Part shown: one piece after another, positions 53,288 through 62,902 of the stretch | Layout: each line of letters begins with the position of its first letter | Numbering within the stretch: the first letter of the stretch is position 1 | Assembly: GCF_030252325.1 (NCBI RefSeq) | Contig: NZ_CP126981.1 | Coordinates: 3,844,001-3,908,000, forward strand | Reading direction: 5' to 3' | Length of the DNA: 64,000 bases | DNA from: Candidatus Mycobacterium wuenschmannii | GTDB taxonomy: Bacteria; Actinomycetota; Actinomycetes; Mycobacteriales; Mycobacteriaceae | Translations under genes and position numbers: made by a program | Notes under the pieces: model-generated | The model's input: only the letters and a program-made list of their open reading frames with translations | What the model was told of the DNA's origin: nothing | Databases searched by the model: none

Positions 53288-53989
53288 ATGCCCCGCGCGA
53301 CGCTCGACCTTCGTGAGACGTTCGACAGTGAGGCCCGCCTCGCATATCTGCTGGCCGTACTGGCCGGTGTGCTGGGAGCGACCGCCTTCACTCACTCCGC
53401 CGGATACTTTGTGACGTTCATGACCGGCAACGCCCAGCGCGCCGTCCTCGGTTACTTCCGGGACGACGTGGTTCTGTCGGTGACGGCCGGGCTGCTGCTG
53501 CTGAGTTTCGTCGCCGGGGTGGTGGTCGCGTCGGTGTGCCGACGGCATTTTTGGGTGGCGCACCCGCACGGCCCGGCGATGCTGGCCACCTTCAGCCTGT
53601 TGGCGGCCACGGTCGTCGACGTGTTCGACGAGGGCTGGTCGGAGAGTCAGCTCGACTTTCCGCCGATCATGCTGCTGACCTTCGGAATTGGCGCTCTGAA
53701 CACGTCATTCGTCAAAGACGGCGAGGTGTCGGTGCCACTGAGCTACGTGACCGGCACGCTGGTCAAGATGGGCCAGGGCATCGAGCGCCACCTCGCCGGC
53801 GGAAGTCTGGCCGACTGGTTCGGCTATTTCCTGCTGTGGGGCAGCTTCATCGCCGGCGCAACCATCGGTGGCGTGATGAGCCTGTTCGTCAACGGCACCG
53901 GAATGCTGGTCTTCGCGTCCGGGGTCTGCACGCTGGCGACCGGTTACACCTACTTCCATCAGGACCGCCGCGCCCTGCTGAACAACTAG
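53288..53989 (+). CDS. DUF1275 (YoaK) family membrane protein
   Basis: 233 aa from ATG 53288; an ATG at 53240 would add an unconvincing extension. Six or so membrane helices begin with YLLAVLAGVLGATAFTHSAGYFVTFMTGNAQ, the YoaK signature (key: FVTFMTGN). The second half repeats the pattern with GIGALNTSF and SYVTGTLVKMGQ. Function unknown, probably a transporter or membrane carrier. It occupies the position between mak and fbpC and ends at a strong terminator. Confidence 0.9.
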   Translation: MPRATLDLRETFDSEARLAYLLAVLAGVLGATAFTHSAGYFVTFMTGNAQRAVLGYFRDDVVLSVTAGLLLLSFVAGVVVASVCRRHFWVAHPHGPAMLATFSLLAATVVDVFDEGWSESQLDFPPIMLLTFGIGALNTSFVKDGEVSVPLSYVTGTLVKMGQGIERHLAGGSLADWFGYFLLWGSFIAGATIGGVMSLFVNGTGMLVFASGVCTLATGYTYFHQDRRALLNN

Positions 53990-54027
53990 CGGACCGCCCG
54001 GATTTGGAATCTCGCTAAGCACAAAGA

Positions 54028-54068
54028 ACATCGGCCGCAGCGCCTGGGGGAAGCGCTGCGGCCGATGT
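54028..54068. terminator. Bidirectional hairpin terminator
   Basis: A 16-bp perfect stem (ACATCGGCCGCAGCGC with its complement) around a 9-nt loop, between the convergent YoaK-type gene (ends 53989) and fbpC (ends 54084). Confidence 0.88.
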
Positions 54069-54083
54069 GTGTGAAGGGGTCTA

Positions 54084-55193
<1,110 letters not shown>

Positions 55194-55237
55194 CTAACGA
55201 TTGGGTCGCGAGTGTCTCCCGTGGATAACGAAACGAA

Positions 55238-55274
55238 AACGCCCCCTGCTCAAAGCATTTGAGCAGGGGGCGTT
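55238..55274 (-). terminator. Rho-independent terminator of the ABC transporter operon
   Basis: A 17-bp perfect stem (AACGCCCCCTGCTCAAA and its complement) with a 3-nt loop, just downstream of the permease gene. On the leftward strand the stem is followed by TTTTCGTTTCGTT, a T-rich tail that is unusually classical for a mycobacterium. Confidence 0.9.
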
Positions 55275-55287
55275 ACGCTGTCGTGAC

Positions 55288-56115
55288 CTAGGTGAGGAGG
55301 CGACGCAAAAGCGTTGATGCCGTGGCGATTCCGAGGACCGCCGCCACCACCAGGACCACCACGTCCAACGGGTTGAACGCGGTGCCGATCAGCAGTGCCC
55401 GCAACGCGTGGACCTCGTAGCTCAGCGGGTTCACCGTGCTGAGCGCGTGCAGCCATCCGGGCATCACGTCGACCGGGTACAGCGCGTTGGACGCGAAGAA
55501 CAGCGGCATCGTGATGGCCTGGCCGATACCCATCAGCCGGTCGCGGCTGCGCACCAGTCCGGCCAGCGTCATCGACAGGCAGGCGAAGAACGCCGACCCC
55601 AGCATCACCACCGCCATCGCCGCCAGGATGCGCAACGGGTTGACCGTCACCCCGATACCCATCAGGTAGGCGAGCGCCAGCACGCCGACCACCTGGGCCA
55701 CCGACCGCACGCCCGCCGCAAACGCCTTGCCGGAGATCAAGGCCGATGCCGGCGCCGGCGTGACCGTCAACTTGGCCAGAATCCCCGCGTCGCGGTCCCA
55801 GATGATCTGGATGCCATAGAAAATCGAGATGAACAGCGCCGACTGGGCGATGATGCCCGGTGCGAGGAATGCCAGGTACGACACCGAACCGGTGTCGATC
55901 ACGTGCAGCTTCGAGAACGTGGTGCCGAAGATCAACAGCCACAACGCCGGTTGCACCATCCGCGTGACAAGTTCGGTGCGGTCGTGGCGCAACTTCTGCA
56001 TCTCCACGACCGCGAAGGCGCCGACGCGACCGAATGTCGCGGGCACGCGCTGCCACCCGTGTGGCGCCCGCACCAGCGCGCGGGGAGCGGGCTGGACGGC
56101 GGTATCAACCGGCAC
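55288..56115 (-). CDS. ABC transporter permease (DrrB-like)
   Basis: 275 aa from GTG 56115. Six membrane helices of the ABC2 family, e.g. MVQPALWLLIFGTTFSKL, FLAPGIIAQSALFISIFYGI, and the conserved LAKLTVTPAPASALISGK loop. It partners the DrrA-like ATPase whose gene it overlaps by 11 bp. Such exporters move hydrophobic drugs or, in mycobacteria, cell-wall lipids. An in-frame GTG at 56169 would overlap the ATPase gene by 65 bp and is less likely. Confidence 0.9.
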   Translation of the reverse strand: MPVDTAVQPAPRALVRAPHGWQRVPATFGRVGAFAVVEMQKLRHDRTELVTRMVQPALWLLIFGTTFSKLHVIDTGSVSYLAFLAPGIIAQSALFISIFYGIQIIWDRDAGILAKLTVTPAPASALISGKAFAAGVRSVAQVVGVLALAYLMGIGVTVNPLRILAAMAVVMLGSAFFACLSMTLAGLVRSRDRLMGIGQAITMPLFFASNALYPVDVMPGWLHALSTVNPLSYEVHALRALLIGTAFNPLDVVVLVVAAVLGIATASTLLRRLLT

Positions 56116-56926
56116 GGCTGGCAACCTTTCTGCTGGAACGGATTTCGCGGAACGAGCCCGCGGCTTCACCTTGCTCGGACAGGCCCGAAGCGGTGTAGTG
56201 CCGGAACACGTCCTCTAAAGTCGCGCACGCCGACACCGTCGACTTCAGCTTCGCCGGGGTTCCGACGGCGCGCAGCGTGCCGTGGTGCATCAGCGCCACC
56301 CGATCGCACAACGCGTCGGCTTCCTCCATGTAGTGCGTGGTCAGTAGCACGGTCATGCCGTACTGGTTCTGCATGTTCAGCACATGGCTCCAGACCCGGT
56401 CGCGAGCTATCGGGTCCAGTCCCACCGTCGGTTCGTCGAGCACCAGCAGCGAGGGACGGTTGACCAAGGCCTGCGCCACTTCCAGTCGGCGCACCATGCC
56501 GCCGGAGTAGGTACCCGCCGGCCGACCAGCGACGTCGAGTAATTCCATCGCGTCCAGCGCCTCGTCCACGCGGTGCGAGCGCTGCGCGCGCGGCACCCCG
56601 TACAGCCGCGCGAACCAGGCGACGTTCTGTCGGCCCGTCAGCGCGGGCTCAATCGAAAGCTGTTGCGGCACATAGCCGATATTGCTGCGGATGTCGGTTG
56701 TCTGGTGGCGCGCGTCGAGACCGAAGACGCGCAGTTCGCCGTGCTGCACCGGTGTCAGCGTGGTCAGCATTCGGACCACGGTGGTCTTGCCGGCACCGTT
56801 GGGCCCGAGCAGGCCCATCGTCTCGCCGGGACGGACCTGCAACGTGACGTCGTCGACGGCGGTGAACTGCCCGTAGCGGTAGGTGAGGTTGCGGGCGTCG
56901 ACCGCCATCGGTAGTGCTCTGCTCAT
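56105..56926 (-). CDS. ABC transporter ATP-binding protein (DrrA-like)
   Basis: 273 aa. Walker A GLLGPNGAGKTTVVRML, Q-loop YVPQQLSIEPALTG, ABC signature GTYSGGMVRRLEVA, Walker B LLVLDEPTVGLDP and switch His in TTHYMEEADALCD. The short C-terminal extension is typical of daunorubicin-resistance-type ATPases. Cytoplasmic, energises the permease at 55288. It is 2 bp downstream of the MarR gene, so the regulator and transporter form one operon. Confidence 0.95.
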   Translation of the reverse strand: MSRALPMAVDARNLTYRYGQFTAVDDVTLQVRPGETMGLLGPNGAGKTTVVRMLTTLTPVQHGELRVFGLDARHQTTDIRSNIGYVPQQLSIEPALTGRQNVAWFARLYGVPRAQRSHRVDEALDAMELLDVAGRPAGTYSGGMVRRLEVAQALVNRPSLLVLDEPTVGLDPIARDRVWSHVLNMQNQYGMTVLLTTHYMEEADALCDRVALMHHGTLRAVGTPAKLKSTVSACATLEDVFRHYTASGLSEQGEAAGSFREIRSSRKVASRAG

Positions 56927-56928
56927 GG

Positions 56929-57375
56929 TCAGCGCTCCTGTAGTCGTCGGGTCAGGGTGTCGAGCACTGCCAAACCTTTTGTCAGGTCTTCGATTTGGTC
57001 GTCACCGAGTCCCTCGATCACGTCGGCCAGCATGGCGCGCCGCGCCGCGCGGGAGGTGTCGACGATCTGCTGGGCCGCGCCGGCCAGACGCAACTGACCG
57101 ACCCGGCGGTCGGTCTCATCCGCGGTGCGGACCAGGTAGCCCTTGTTGACCAGCTTGGACACCAGCGTCGAGGCGGTGTTGGCGACGAGCCCCAACTCCG
57201 CTGCGGCGGCGCTGACCGAGATGCCGGGCTGCCGGGCGACCAGCCACAGCAACTCTGATTGCGACTCGGTCACGCGGGCCGAGTCGAAGCCCTGTCCGGA
57301 CGAGCGGCGGAGTTGCCGGCGAAACCTGCCGACGACGCGTGATACCTCGGTGACCGGGTCGATGAGAGTGTTCAC
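56929..57375 (-). CDS. MarR-family transcriptional regulator
   Basis: 148 aa. Winged HTH: SESQSELLWLVARQPGISVSAAAAELGLVANTASTLVSKLVNKGYL, then the wing VRTADETDRRVGQLRLA (key residues: DETDRR). First gene of the operon with the DrrAB-type exporter, so it probably represses it until a drug or lipid ligand binds. Start GTG 57375. Confidence 0.93.
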   Translation of the reverse strand: MNTLIDPVTEVSRVVGRFRRQLRRSSGQGFDSARVTESQSELLWLVARQPGISVSAAAAELGLVANTASTLVSKLVNKGYLVRTADETDRRVGQLRLAGAAQQIVDTSRAARRAMLADVIEGLGDDQIEDLTKGLAVLDTLTRRLQER

Positions 57376-57431
57376 TTGTATCTGTTTACGAGCTAAGTAT
57401 GTGTAGAGGCTATGTCCGAGCTAGCAGCGAG

Positions 57432-57929
57432 CTACTTCTGCAGACGATGCAGTACCACGTCAGCGAGAACCCCGTCATTGATGCTCGTCGTCATGTAGGT
57501 GCAGAACGGCTGCCTGCGTCGATCCGTCGGCGAACCGGGGTTCAGCAGTCGCAGACCGGTGCTGGTGGTGGTGTCCCAGGGGATGTGGCTGTGGCCGAAC
57601 ACCAGCACGTCGGTGTCGGGGTAGTGCCGCGACATCCGGGCGTCGCGACCGGCGCTACCGCCGGTCTCGTGGGTGACGGTCAAGCGCAGCCCGTCGAGCA
57701 CCGTGTCGGCGCGTTCGGGCAGCCGCGCCCGCAGCTCGGGCCCGTCGTTGTTGCCCCAGCAGGCGATCAGTCGGGCCGACCGGGCGGCCAATTCGTCGAG
57801 GAGTTCCGGCACCACCCAGTCGCCGGCATGGATGACGACATCGGCTCGAGCAACTTCGTCCCACACCCGCGCCGGCAACTCACGGGCCCGTCGTGGGACG
57901 TGGGTGTCGGCGAGTAGCAGCAACTTCAC
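57432..57929 (-). CDS. Metallophosphoesterase (YfcE-like)
   Basis: 165 aa. The metal-binding motifs are in order: LLLADTHVP (DxH), IHAGDWV (GD), CWGNNDG (GNHD variant with Asn for His), VTHE (GH-like) and VFGHSHIPWD. Cytoplasmic phosphodiesterase-like enzyme; the substrate is unknown. Start GTG 57929, 7 bp downstream of a small hypothetical gene on the same strand. Confidence 0.9.
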   Translation of the reverse strand: MKLLLLADTHVPRRARELPARVWDEVARADVVIHAGDWVVPELLDELAARSARLIACWGNNDGPELRARLPERADTVLDGLRLTVTHETGGSAGRDARMSRHYPDTDVLVFGHSHIPWDTTTSTGLRLLNPGSPTDRRRQPFCTYMTTSINDGVLADVVLHRLQK

Positions 57930-57936
57930 CTGGCCA

Positions 57937-58131
57937 TCATGCGGGCGGTGATGACTGGTCCTGACCGCGGGCTTCCGCGCCGGTTTCGCCGACGTCGAGG
58001 GCGTCGTCGTGACCGATGGTCCGGCCGACGTAGTGGCCGTCACCGTGGACGCCTTTGCGCGAGCGGGCCTCGTGCGTCTCCCGCTCGACATCGTCTTCGG
58101 CCTTATGGCCTTTACGGCGCCAAAATCGCAT
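57937..58131 (-). CDS. Small hydrophilic protein (64 aa)
   Basis: It begins MRFWRRKGHKAEDDVERETH and ends in a Gly/Glu/Asp-rich tail (DDALDVGETGAEARGQDQ). No domain, signal or membrane segment. It reads in the same direction as the phosphoesterase, 7 bp upstream of its start. Highly charged, probably disordered. The coding call rests on position, the ATG start and composition only. Confidence 0.5.
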   Translation of the reverse strand: MRFWRRKGHKAEDDVERETHEARSRKGVHGDGHYVGRTIGHDDALDVGETGAEARGQDQSSPPA

Positions 58132-58258
58132 GGTGGTGGTTACCCGGACGGCATTCCAGGCGAAACATCCCGGTGCTGGGGCCGATGCCGCCAGGTGGCA
58201 CGATGCTTACCAGCGCCGCCCGCGTTGTCCGTGGGCCCACTCAAAGGAGAGAAACGCC

Positions 58259-58714
58259 ATGCGCACCTTCGATTCCGTCGCCGACCTTGCCTCGATCAAG
58301 GGCGAAAGCATCGGCGAGAGCGACTGGGTGACCATCAGCCAGGAAGACGTCAACCTGTTCGCCGACGCGACCGGTGATCACCAGTGGATCCACGTCGACC
58401 CGGAGCGGGCGGCGAAGGGACCGTTCGGCAAGACCATCGCGCACGGATTCATGACGCTGGCGCTGCTGCCGCGACTGCAACACCAGATGTACACGGTCAA
58501 CGGCATCAAACTCGCAATCAACTACGGCCTCAACAAGGTTCGTTTCCCTTCGCCGGTCCCGGTCGGCTCGCGGGTGCGCGCCAAGAGCTCGCTCGTCGAC
58601 GTCCAGGATCTCGGCGACGGCGCGACTCAGGCGACGGTGTCGACCACCGTCGAGGTCGAGGGCAGCGACAAGCCGGCGTGCGTCGCCGAGAGCGTCGTCC
58701 GCTACATCTCCTGA
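58259..58714 (+). CDS. htdZ: (R)-specific enoyl-CoA hydratase HtdZ
   Basis: 151 aa, the length of M. tuberculosis Rv0130 as I recall it, with near-identical stretches ATGDHQWIHVDPERA and AINYGLNKVRF. Single hot-dog MaoC fold; the hydratase-2 motif supplies Asp and His in ADATGDHQWIH, and AHGFMTLALLPRL follows. It hydrates trans-2-enoyl-CoA to (3R)-hydroxyacyl-CoA. AAAGGAGAG precedes the ATG. The next gene starts within a few bases of its stop. Confidence 0.96.
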   Translation: MRTFDSVADLASIKGESIGESDWVTISQEDVNLFADATGDHQWIHVDPERAAKGPFGKTIAHGFMTLALLPRLQHQMYTVNGIKLAINYGLNKVRFPSPVPVGSRVRAKSSLVDVQDLGDGATQATVSTTVEVEGSDKPACVAESVVRYIS

Positions 58715-58720
58715 GTGATC

Positions 58721-59620
58721 ATGGATGCTGCGCTGGCCTCCTGGCTGGACGATGGACTCTACTTCGACTATCTCGGCTTCGACGTCTTCTACCGGGTCGA
58801 GGGCAGCGGCCCGCCGCTGCTATTGATTCACGGCTACCCGTTCAACTCGTTTGACTGGCAACCCATCTGGCCAACGTTGACGCAGCGGTTCACCGTCATT
58901 GCACCGGACATGATGGGCATGGGCTTCTCGGCGAAGCCGGTTCACTACGAGTACTCGGTGCACGACCACGCCGATATGCACGAGGCCTTATTGGAACACC
59001 TGGGTATCCGTTCCGCTCACATTTTGGCGCACGATCTCGGTGACTCGGTGGGCCAGGAACTGTTGGCGCGTCACGAGTTTGGCCAGCCCGCATACGGATC
59101 GCTGACTATCGACTCGATCACCTGGCTCAACGGCGGCATGTTCGTCGAGACCTATACGCCGCGGGCGGCGCAGAAGCTGCTGTCGGGAACTCCGTTGGGC
59201 GACATCCTGAGTCCGCTGCAGAACAGTCCGGTATCGCGACGCGTGCTGGAGCCGACACTGCGGGAGATGTTCGGCCCCAACACCAAACCAACCCCGCACA
59301 TGATGGAGGTCTTCCATCAAATCCTCGGTTACAACGACGGTCGGCGGGTGCTGCACAAAGTGGGGCGCTTCATCAAAGACCGTCACACCCACCGGAATCG
59401 GTGGGTACGGGCGATGCGCGAGACCGACGTGTCAATGCGATTGATCGACGGACCGATCGACCCGAACTCCGGGGCGCACATGGCCCGCCGCTACGCCGAG
59501 GTGATCCCCGGCGCCGACGTGGTGATGCTCGCCGAAGACATCGGGCACTGGCCACAACTCGAGGCGCCGGAGGCGGTACTGGAGCACTTCCTCGCGCACA
59601 TCGACCGGGTGACGGCCTAG
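58721..59620 (+). CDS. Alpha/beta hydrolase, MEST-like / epoxide-hydrolase-like
   Basis: 299 aa from ATG 58721 (GTG 58715 is also possible). Oxyanion motif LLLIHGYPFNSFDW; nucleophile elbow ILAHDLGDSVGQEL with Asp, not Ser, as the nucleophile, as in epoxide hydrolases and haloalkane dehalogenases; acid in DGPIDPNSG; His in EDIGHWPQLEAPE. The TIDSITWLNGGMFVETYTPRA stretch closely recalls the animal MEST family (key: NGG-F-ET). Coupled to htdZ. It sits between htdZ and fadE1; its stop codon overlaps that of the convergent fadE1. Confidence 0.9.
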   Translation: MDAALASWLDDGLYFDYLGFDVFYRVEGSGPPLLLIHGYPFNSFDWQPIWPTLTQRFTVIAPDMMGMGFSAKPVHYEYSVHDHADMHEALLEHLGIRSAHILAHDLGDSVGQELLARHEFGQPAYGSLTIDSITWLNGGMFVETYTPRAAQKLLSGTPLGDILSPLQNSPVSRRVLEPTLREMFGPNTKPTPHMMEVFHQILGYNDGRRVLHKVGRFIKDRHTHRNRWVRAMRETDVSMRLIDGPIDPNSGAHMARRYAEVIPGADVVMLAEDIGHWPQLEAPEAVLEHFLAHIDRVTA

Positions 59621-60906
59621 AACTCGGCGACGGCGTGCTCGAGGCGTTCGGCCAGGCGCGCTTGCGCCTGCTCGCGCCTCGTCGGCAGATGCTGCGACGG
59701 GAAAGGCGTTGTTACGGGCTCGTATTCGCGCAACGTGCGCCGGGCCACGGTCATCTTGTGCAGTTCGGTCGCGCCGTCGGCGATGCCCAGCGACTCCGCA
59801 GCGATCATCATCTTGACGAACGGCATCTCGTTGGACACTCCGAGCGCGCCGTGCAGGTGCAGCGCGCGCTGAACCACGTCGTGCAACACCGTGGGCATCG
59901 CGACCTTGACGGCGGCGATGTCGCGGCGCACCTTCTGGTAGTCGTGATGCTTGTCGATCAACCACGCGGTGCGCAGCACCAGCAGCCGAAACTGCTCGAT
60001 CTGGATCCAGCTGTCGGCGATCTTCTCCTGTGTCATCTGAAAGTTAGACAGTGGCCCCATCCGGGTTTGCCGCGATACCGCTCGCTCACACATCATGTCG
60101 AATGCCTTGCGGGCCAACGCAATCGTGCGCATAGCGTGGTGGATGCGTCCGCCGCCCAACCGGGTCTGCGCGATGGCGAATGCGTCGCCCTCGCCGCCGA
60201 GGATGTGATCGGCAGGCACTCGGACGTCGGCGTAGCGGACGTAGCCGTGGGTGGCGTGCGAGTCGGTCCCGACCCCGACGTTGCGGATGATCTCTACGCC
60301 GGGGGTGCCGGCCGGGACGATGAACAACGACATCTTGTCGCGGGTGCGCGCGTCGGGATTCGTGACGGCCATGACGATGAAGAAAGTCGCGTGCCGCGCG
60401 TTGGTGGAGAACCACTTCTCGCCGTTGATCACCCAGTCGTCCCCGTCGCGTTCGGCGCGCGTCTCGAACAGGCCGGGATCGGAACCGCCCTGCGGCTCGG
60501 TCATCGAGTAGCAGGAGGTGATGTCGCCCGCCAGCAGAGGCTCCAGGTAGCGGGTCTTCTGCTCAGGCGTGCCGAATAGAGCAAGGATCTCGGCGTTGCC
60601 GGAGTCGGGTGCCTGGGAGCCGAACACCGACGGCGCCCACCGCGAACGGCCCAGGATCTCGTTGAGCAGCGCCAGCTTCACCTGGCCATAGCCCTGTCCG
60701 CCGAGTTCGGGTTTGAGATGCGCGGCCCACAACCCGTGCTCGCGGACCTGCTGCTGCAGCGGTCGTAGGACCGCCATGGTCTCGGGGTCCTTCTTGTCGT
60801 ACGGGTCGAGCGATACCAGGTCGAGCGGCTCGAGTTCGTTGACCATGAATTCTTCGACCCAGTCCAGTTTCATCTGGTATTCAGGGTCGGTTTCGAAGTC
60901 CCACAC
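59617..60906 (-). CDS. fadE1: Acyl-CoA dehydrogenase FadE1
   Basis: 429 aa from GTG 60906. Signatures YSMTEPQGGSDPGLF, INGEKWFSTNARHATFF, TRLGGGRIHHAMRTIAL and LHGALGVSNEMPF. As in the paralogue at 9993, the catalytic Glu position is Asp by eye (GIADGATELHK), typical of ACAD10/11-like enzymes. Gene order after htdZ supports orthology to Rv0131c. Divergent from the GNAT gene 28 bp away. Confidence 0.92.
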   Translation of the reverse strand: MWDFETDPEYQMKLDWVEEFMVNELEPLDLVSLDPYDKKDPETMAVLRPLQQQVREHGLWAAHLKPELGGQGYGQVKLALLNEILGRSRWAPSVFGSQAPDSGNAEILALFGTPEQKTRYLEPLLAGDITSCYSMTEPQGGSDPGLFETRAERDGDDWVINGEKWFSTNARHATFFIVMAVTNPDARTRDKMSLFIVPAGTPGVEIIRNVGVGTDSHATHGYVRYADVRVPADHILGGEGDAFAIAQTRLGGGRIHHAMRTIALARKAFDMMCERAVSRQTRMGPLSNFQMTQEKIADSWIQIEQFRLLVLRTAWLIDKHHDYQKVRRDIAAVKVAMPTVLHDVVQRALHLHGALGVSNEMPFVKMMIAAESLGIADGATELHKMTVARRTLREYEPVTTPFPSQHLPTRREQAQARLAERLEHAVAEF

Positions 60907-60934
60907 GTCTGGGACGCTACTACTCTGGCTCGCG

Positions 60935-61549
60935 ATGACAATCCACACGCGCCCCGGGCGCAAAGCCGACGTTCCCGAGTTGGCGCAGGCGCTTGCCCAC
61001 GCGTTCTTCGACGACCCGGTGACGGTCTGGATGATGCCGGAAGAGAAGGCGCGAGTGAAGAGCCTGCGCAAGTTCTTCGGCACCGTCACCCGGCACCATC
61101 ATCTGGCCGGCGGGGGTGTGGAGGTGGCCACCGACGGGTCGACGATTGGTGCGGCGGCGCTCTGGGATCCGCCGGGCCGCTGGCAGCAGTCGACGGGGGA
61201 GCAGCTCAGGATGCTGCCGTCGTTCGCCCTCGGGTTCGGGCCGCGACTGTCGATGGGCCGTCGGCTCGGCGAGTTGTTCGCGACGATGAAGGCGCAACAC
61301 CCCGAGGAGCCGCACTGGTATCTCGCGGTGATCGGCAGCGATCCCGCGGTGCGCGGCAAGGGCTACGGGCAGGCGTTGATGCAGTCGCGTCTCGACCGTG
61401 TCGACGCCGAGCACGCGCCCTGCTACCTGGAATCGAGCAAGGAAGACAACATTCCCTACTACGAGCGGTTCGGCTTCCAGGTGGTGAGCGAGATCGTCAT
61501 CCCCCGGGGCGGTCCGACGCTGTGGCCGATGTGGCGCCCGCCGCGGTAG
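60935..61549 (+). CDS. GNAT-family N-acetyltransferase
   Basis: 204 aa from ATG 60935. The acetyl-CoA site is VIGSDPAVRGKGYGQALMQ (R/QxxGxG/A), followed by LESSKEDNIPYYERFGFQVV, the GNAT motif B end. The N-terminal half (AFFDDPVTVWMMPEE) matches the actinobacterial group acting on small molecules. Substrate unknown. Divergent from fadE1. Confidence 0.9.
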   Translation: MTIHTRPGRKADVPELAQALAHAFFDDPVTVWMMPEEKARVKSLRKFFGTVTRHHHLAGGGVEVATDGSTIGAAALWDPPGRWQQSTGEQLRMLPSFALGFGPRLSMGRRLGELFATMKAQHPEEPHWYLAVIGSDPAVRGKGYGQALMQSRLDRVDAEHAPCYLESSKEDNIPYYERFGFQVVSEIVIPRGGPTLWPMWRPPR

Positions 61550-61587
61550 GTGTTTAGCTGTCGGGGCCCGAGGGCAATCGACTGCCC

Positions 61588-61872
61588 ATGCCTGACGACG
61601 ACACCCTGAGGCCAAGCGAAGCGACCGACGCCGACGAGGTCCGCAATGACGACGGCGACACCGTCGTCACCCCGCCCGACGACTGGAGCGAGGCGAACAA
61701 GTTCGGGGTGACCGCCCGCGAAGAACGCGAAGGCGAGTCCCTCGACCAGCGGCTCGCCGAAGAGGAACCCGACGTGCTGGAGGACGCCGGCCCCGACGAG
61801 CGTCCGGCGCACCAGCATCACGGTCAGATCAGTGGAACCCCCGAGGACGGCGAGTCCCTTTTCGGACGGTGA
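61588..61872 (+). CDS. DUF5709-like small acidic protein
   Basis: 94 aa, strongly acidic, no hydrophobic segment. GESLDQRLAEEEPDV is the recognisable DUF5709-type core found in actinobacteria; the rest (SEANKFGVTAREERE) looks disordered. Function unknown. It overlaps the 3' end of the convergent DUF4185 gene by 49 bp. Confidence 0.75.
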   Translation: MPDDDTLRPSEATDADEVRNDDGDTVVTPPDDWSEANKFGVTAREEREGESLDQRLAEEEPDVLEDAGPDERPAHQHHGQISGTPEDGESLFGR

Positions 61873-62897
61873 GTGCGTGTGGTGTCGTGCACGGTCACGC
61901 GGAATTGCATCGCGCGGTAGGGCCATCCGTCGGCCGTGTGCCATTGCGACACCACCAGACCGACGCCGCCGACCGCGTCCAGCTTCGACCCCGGCAGGAC
62001 GTAGCCGCCATAGAGTTGTGCGACTCGTCCGCCGGCGTGGTCTTCGTCGTCCCAACTCGATCCGACGACCGGGATCTGCAGGGTCGCGTTGCGCACCGCC
62101 GTGGGCGAACTCATCACGCGGTATCCCAGCGCGTACTGCGATGCCAGAAATCCGCCCAGAACCCATCTGCCGCTGTCGAGTCGGCGCAGCGACAGCTCGC
62201 CCCAAGCCTCGCCGGCGGGTGTGACCGGTGTCGGACGAGCACCCCACGACCACAAGCCCTTTGCGCGGCCCCAGCTGACGTACTTTCGTCGATCGGCGAT
62301 GTGCTCGGGGCGTACCCGTTGCAGGATGATTCCCTTGTCGCGCTGAAAACCGGTGGAGGCCACGTAGATCCAGCCGTCGACGGGATCGTGGTCCCAGCTC
62401 CAGCATTGCGCGTGGCCGTCGTGCAGGCCGGCCGGAAAGGTGGCGCCCAAGCGCCGCCAGGACACGGCGCTGTCGTCGGACCGCCAGATCTCGGTCCACA
62501 CCACGTTGCCGAAGCCGCGGTTGACGATCGCGTGTAGATACAGCGAATCGCCCACCCGGAGCAGATCGGACGGGATCACGGTGCTGATGCCGCGGCGCGG
62601 ACGGCCGTTCGGGCCGGTTCGGTGCTCGTAGCGCCACAGCTGATGCGCGAACTCGCGGTCGGGGCCGCCGGCCCGCCGGTAGCTGATCGGATGGTGGGCG
62701 TCGCCGGTCCCGATCAGGATCACCGGTGAGCGCCAATGTCCTTGTCCGACTGCGTCACCCGAGAAGGTATCGCCGAAGACCGAGACCAGTGACCCGTCGG
62801 GGGCCGTCACCGATGCGCCGAGGTCGGTGCAGTTGACGCCCCACCGGTCGGTGAGCCCGGGGCCGGTGATGTCGGCAAGCTTGCCTTCGCGACGCAC
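61824..62897 (-). CDS. DUF4185 domain protein
   Basis: About 357 aa. ITGPGLTDRWGVNCTDLGAS, SLVSVFGDTFSG, HGHAQCWSWDHDPVDGWIYV-like blocks (here GHAQCWSWDHDPVDGWIYV) and LGYRVMSSPTAV fit the DUF4185 family, a predicted five-bladed glycosidase-like beta-propeller. GTG 62897 is the most plausible start, 6 bp after the upstream DUF427 stop; the frame continues upstream only as a shadow. No signal peptide is visible from this start. Same operon as the DUF427 gene. Confidence 0.82.
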   Translation of the reverse strand: MRREGKLADITGPGLTDRWGVNCTDLGASVTAPDGSLVSVFGDTFSGDAVGQGHWRSPVILIGTGDAHHPISYRRAGGPDREFAHQLWRYEHRTGPNGRPRRGISTVIPSDLLRVGDSLYLHAIVNRGFGNVVWTEIWRSDDSAVSWRRLGATFPAGLHDGHAQCWSWDHDPVDGWIYVASTGFQRDKGIILQRVRPEHIADRRKYVSWGRAKGLWSWGARPTPVTPAGEAWGELSLRRLDSGRWVLGGFLASQYALGYRVMSSPTAVRNATLQIPVVGSSWDDEDHAGGRVAQLYGGYVLPGSKLDAVGGVGLVVSQWHTADGWPYRAMQFRVTVHDTTRTHRPKRDSPSSGVPLI

Positions 62898-62902
62898 GAA
62901 GG

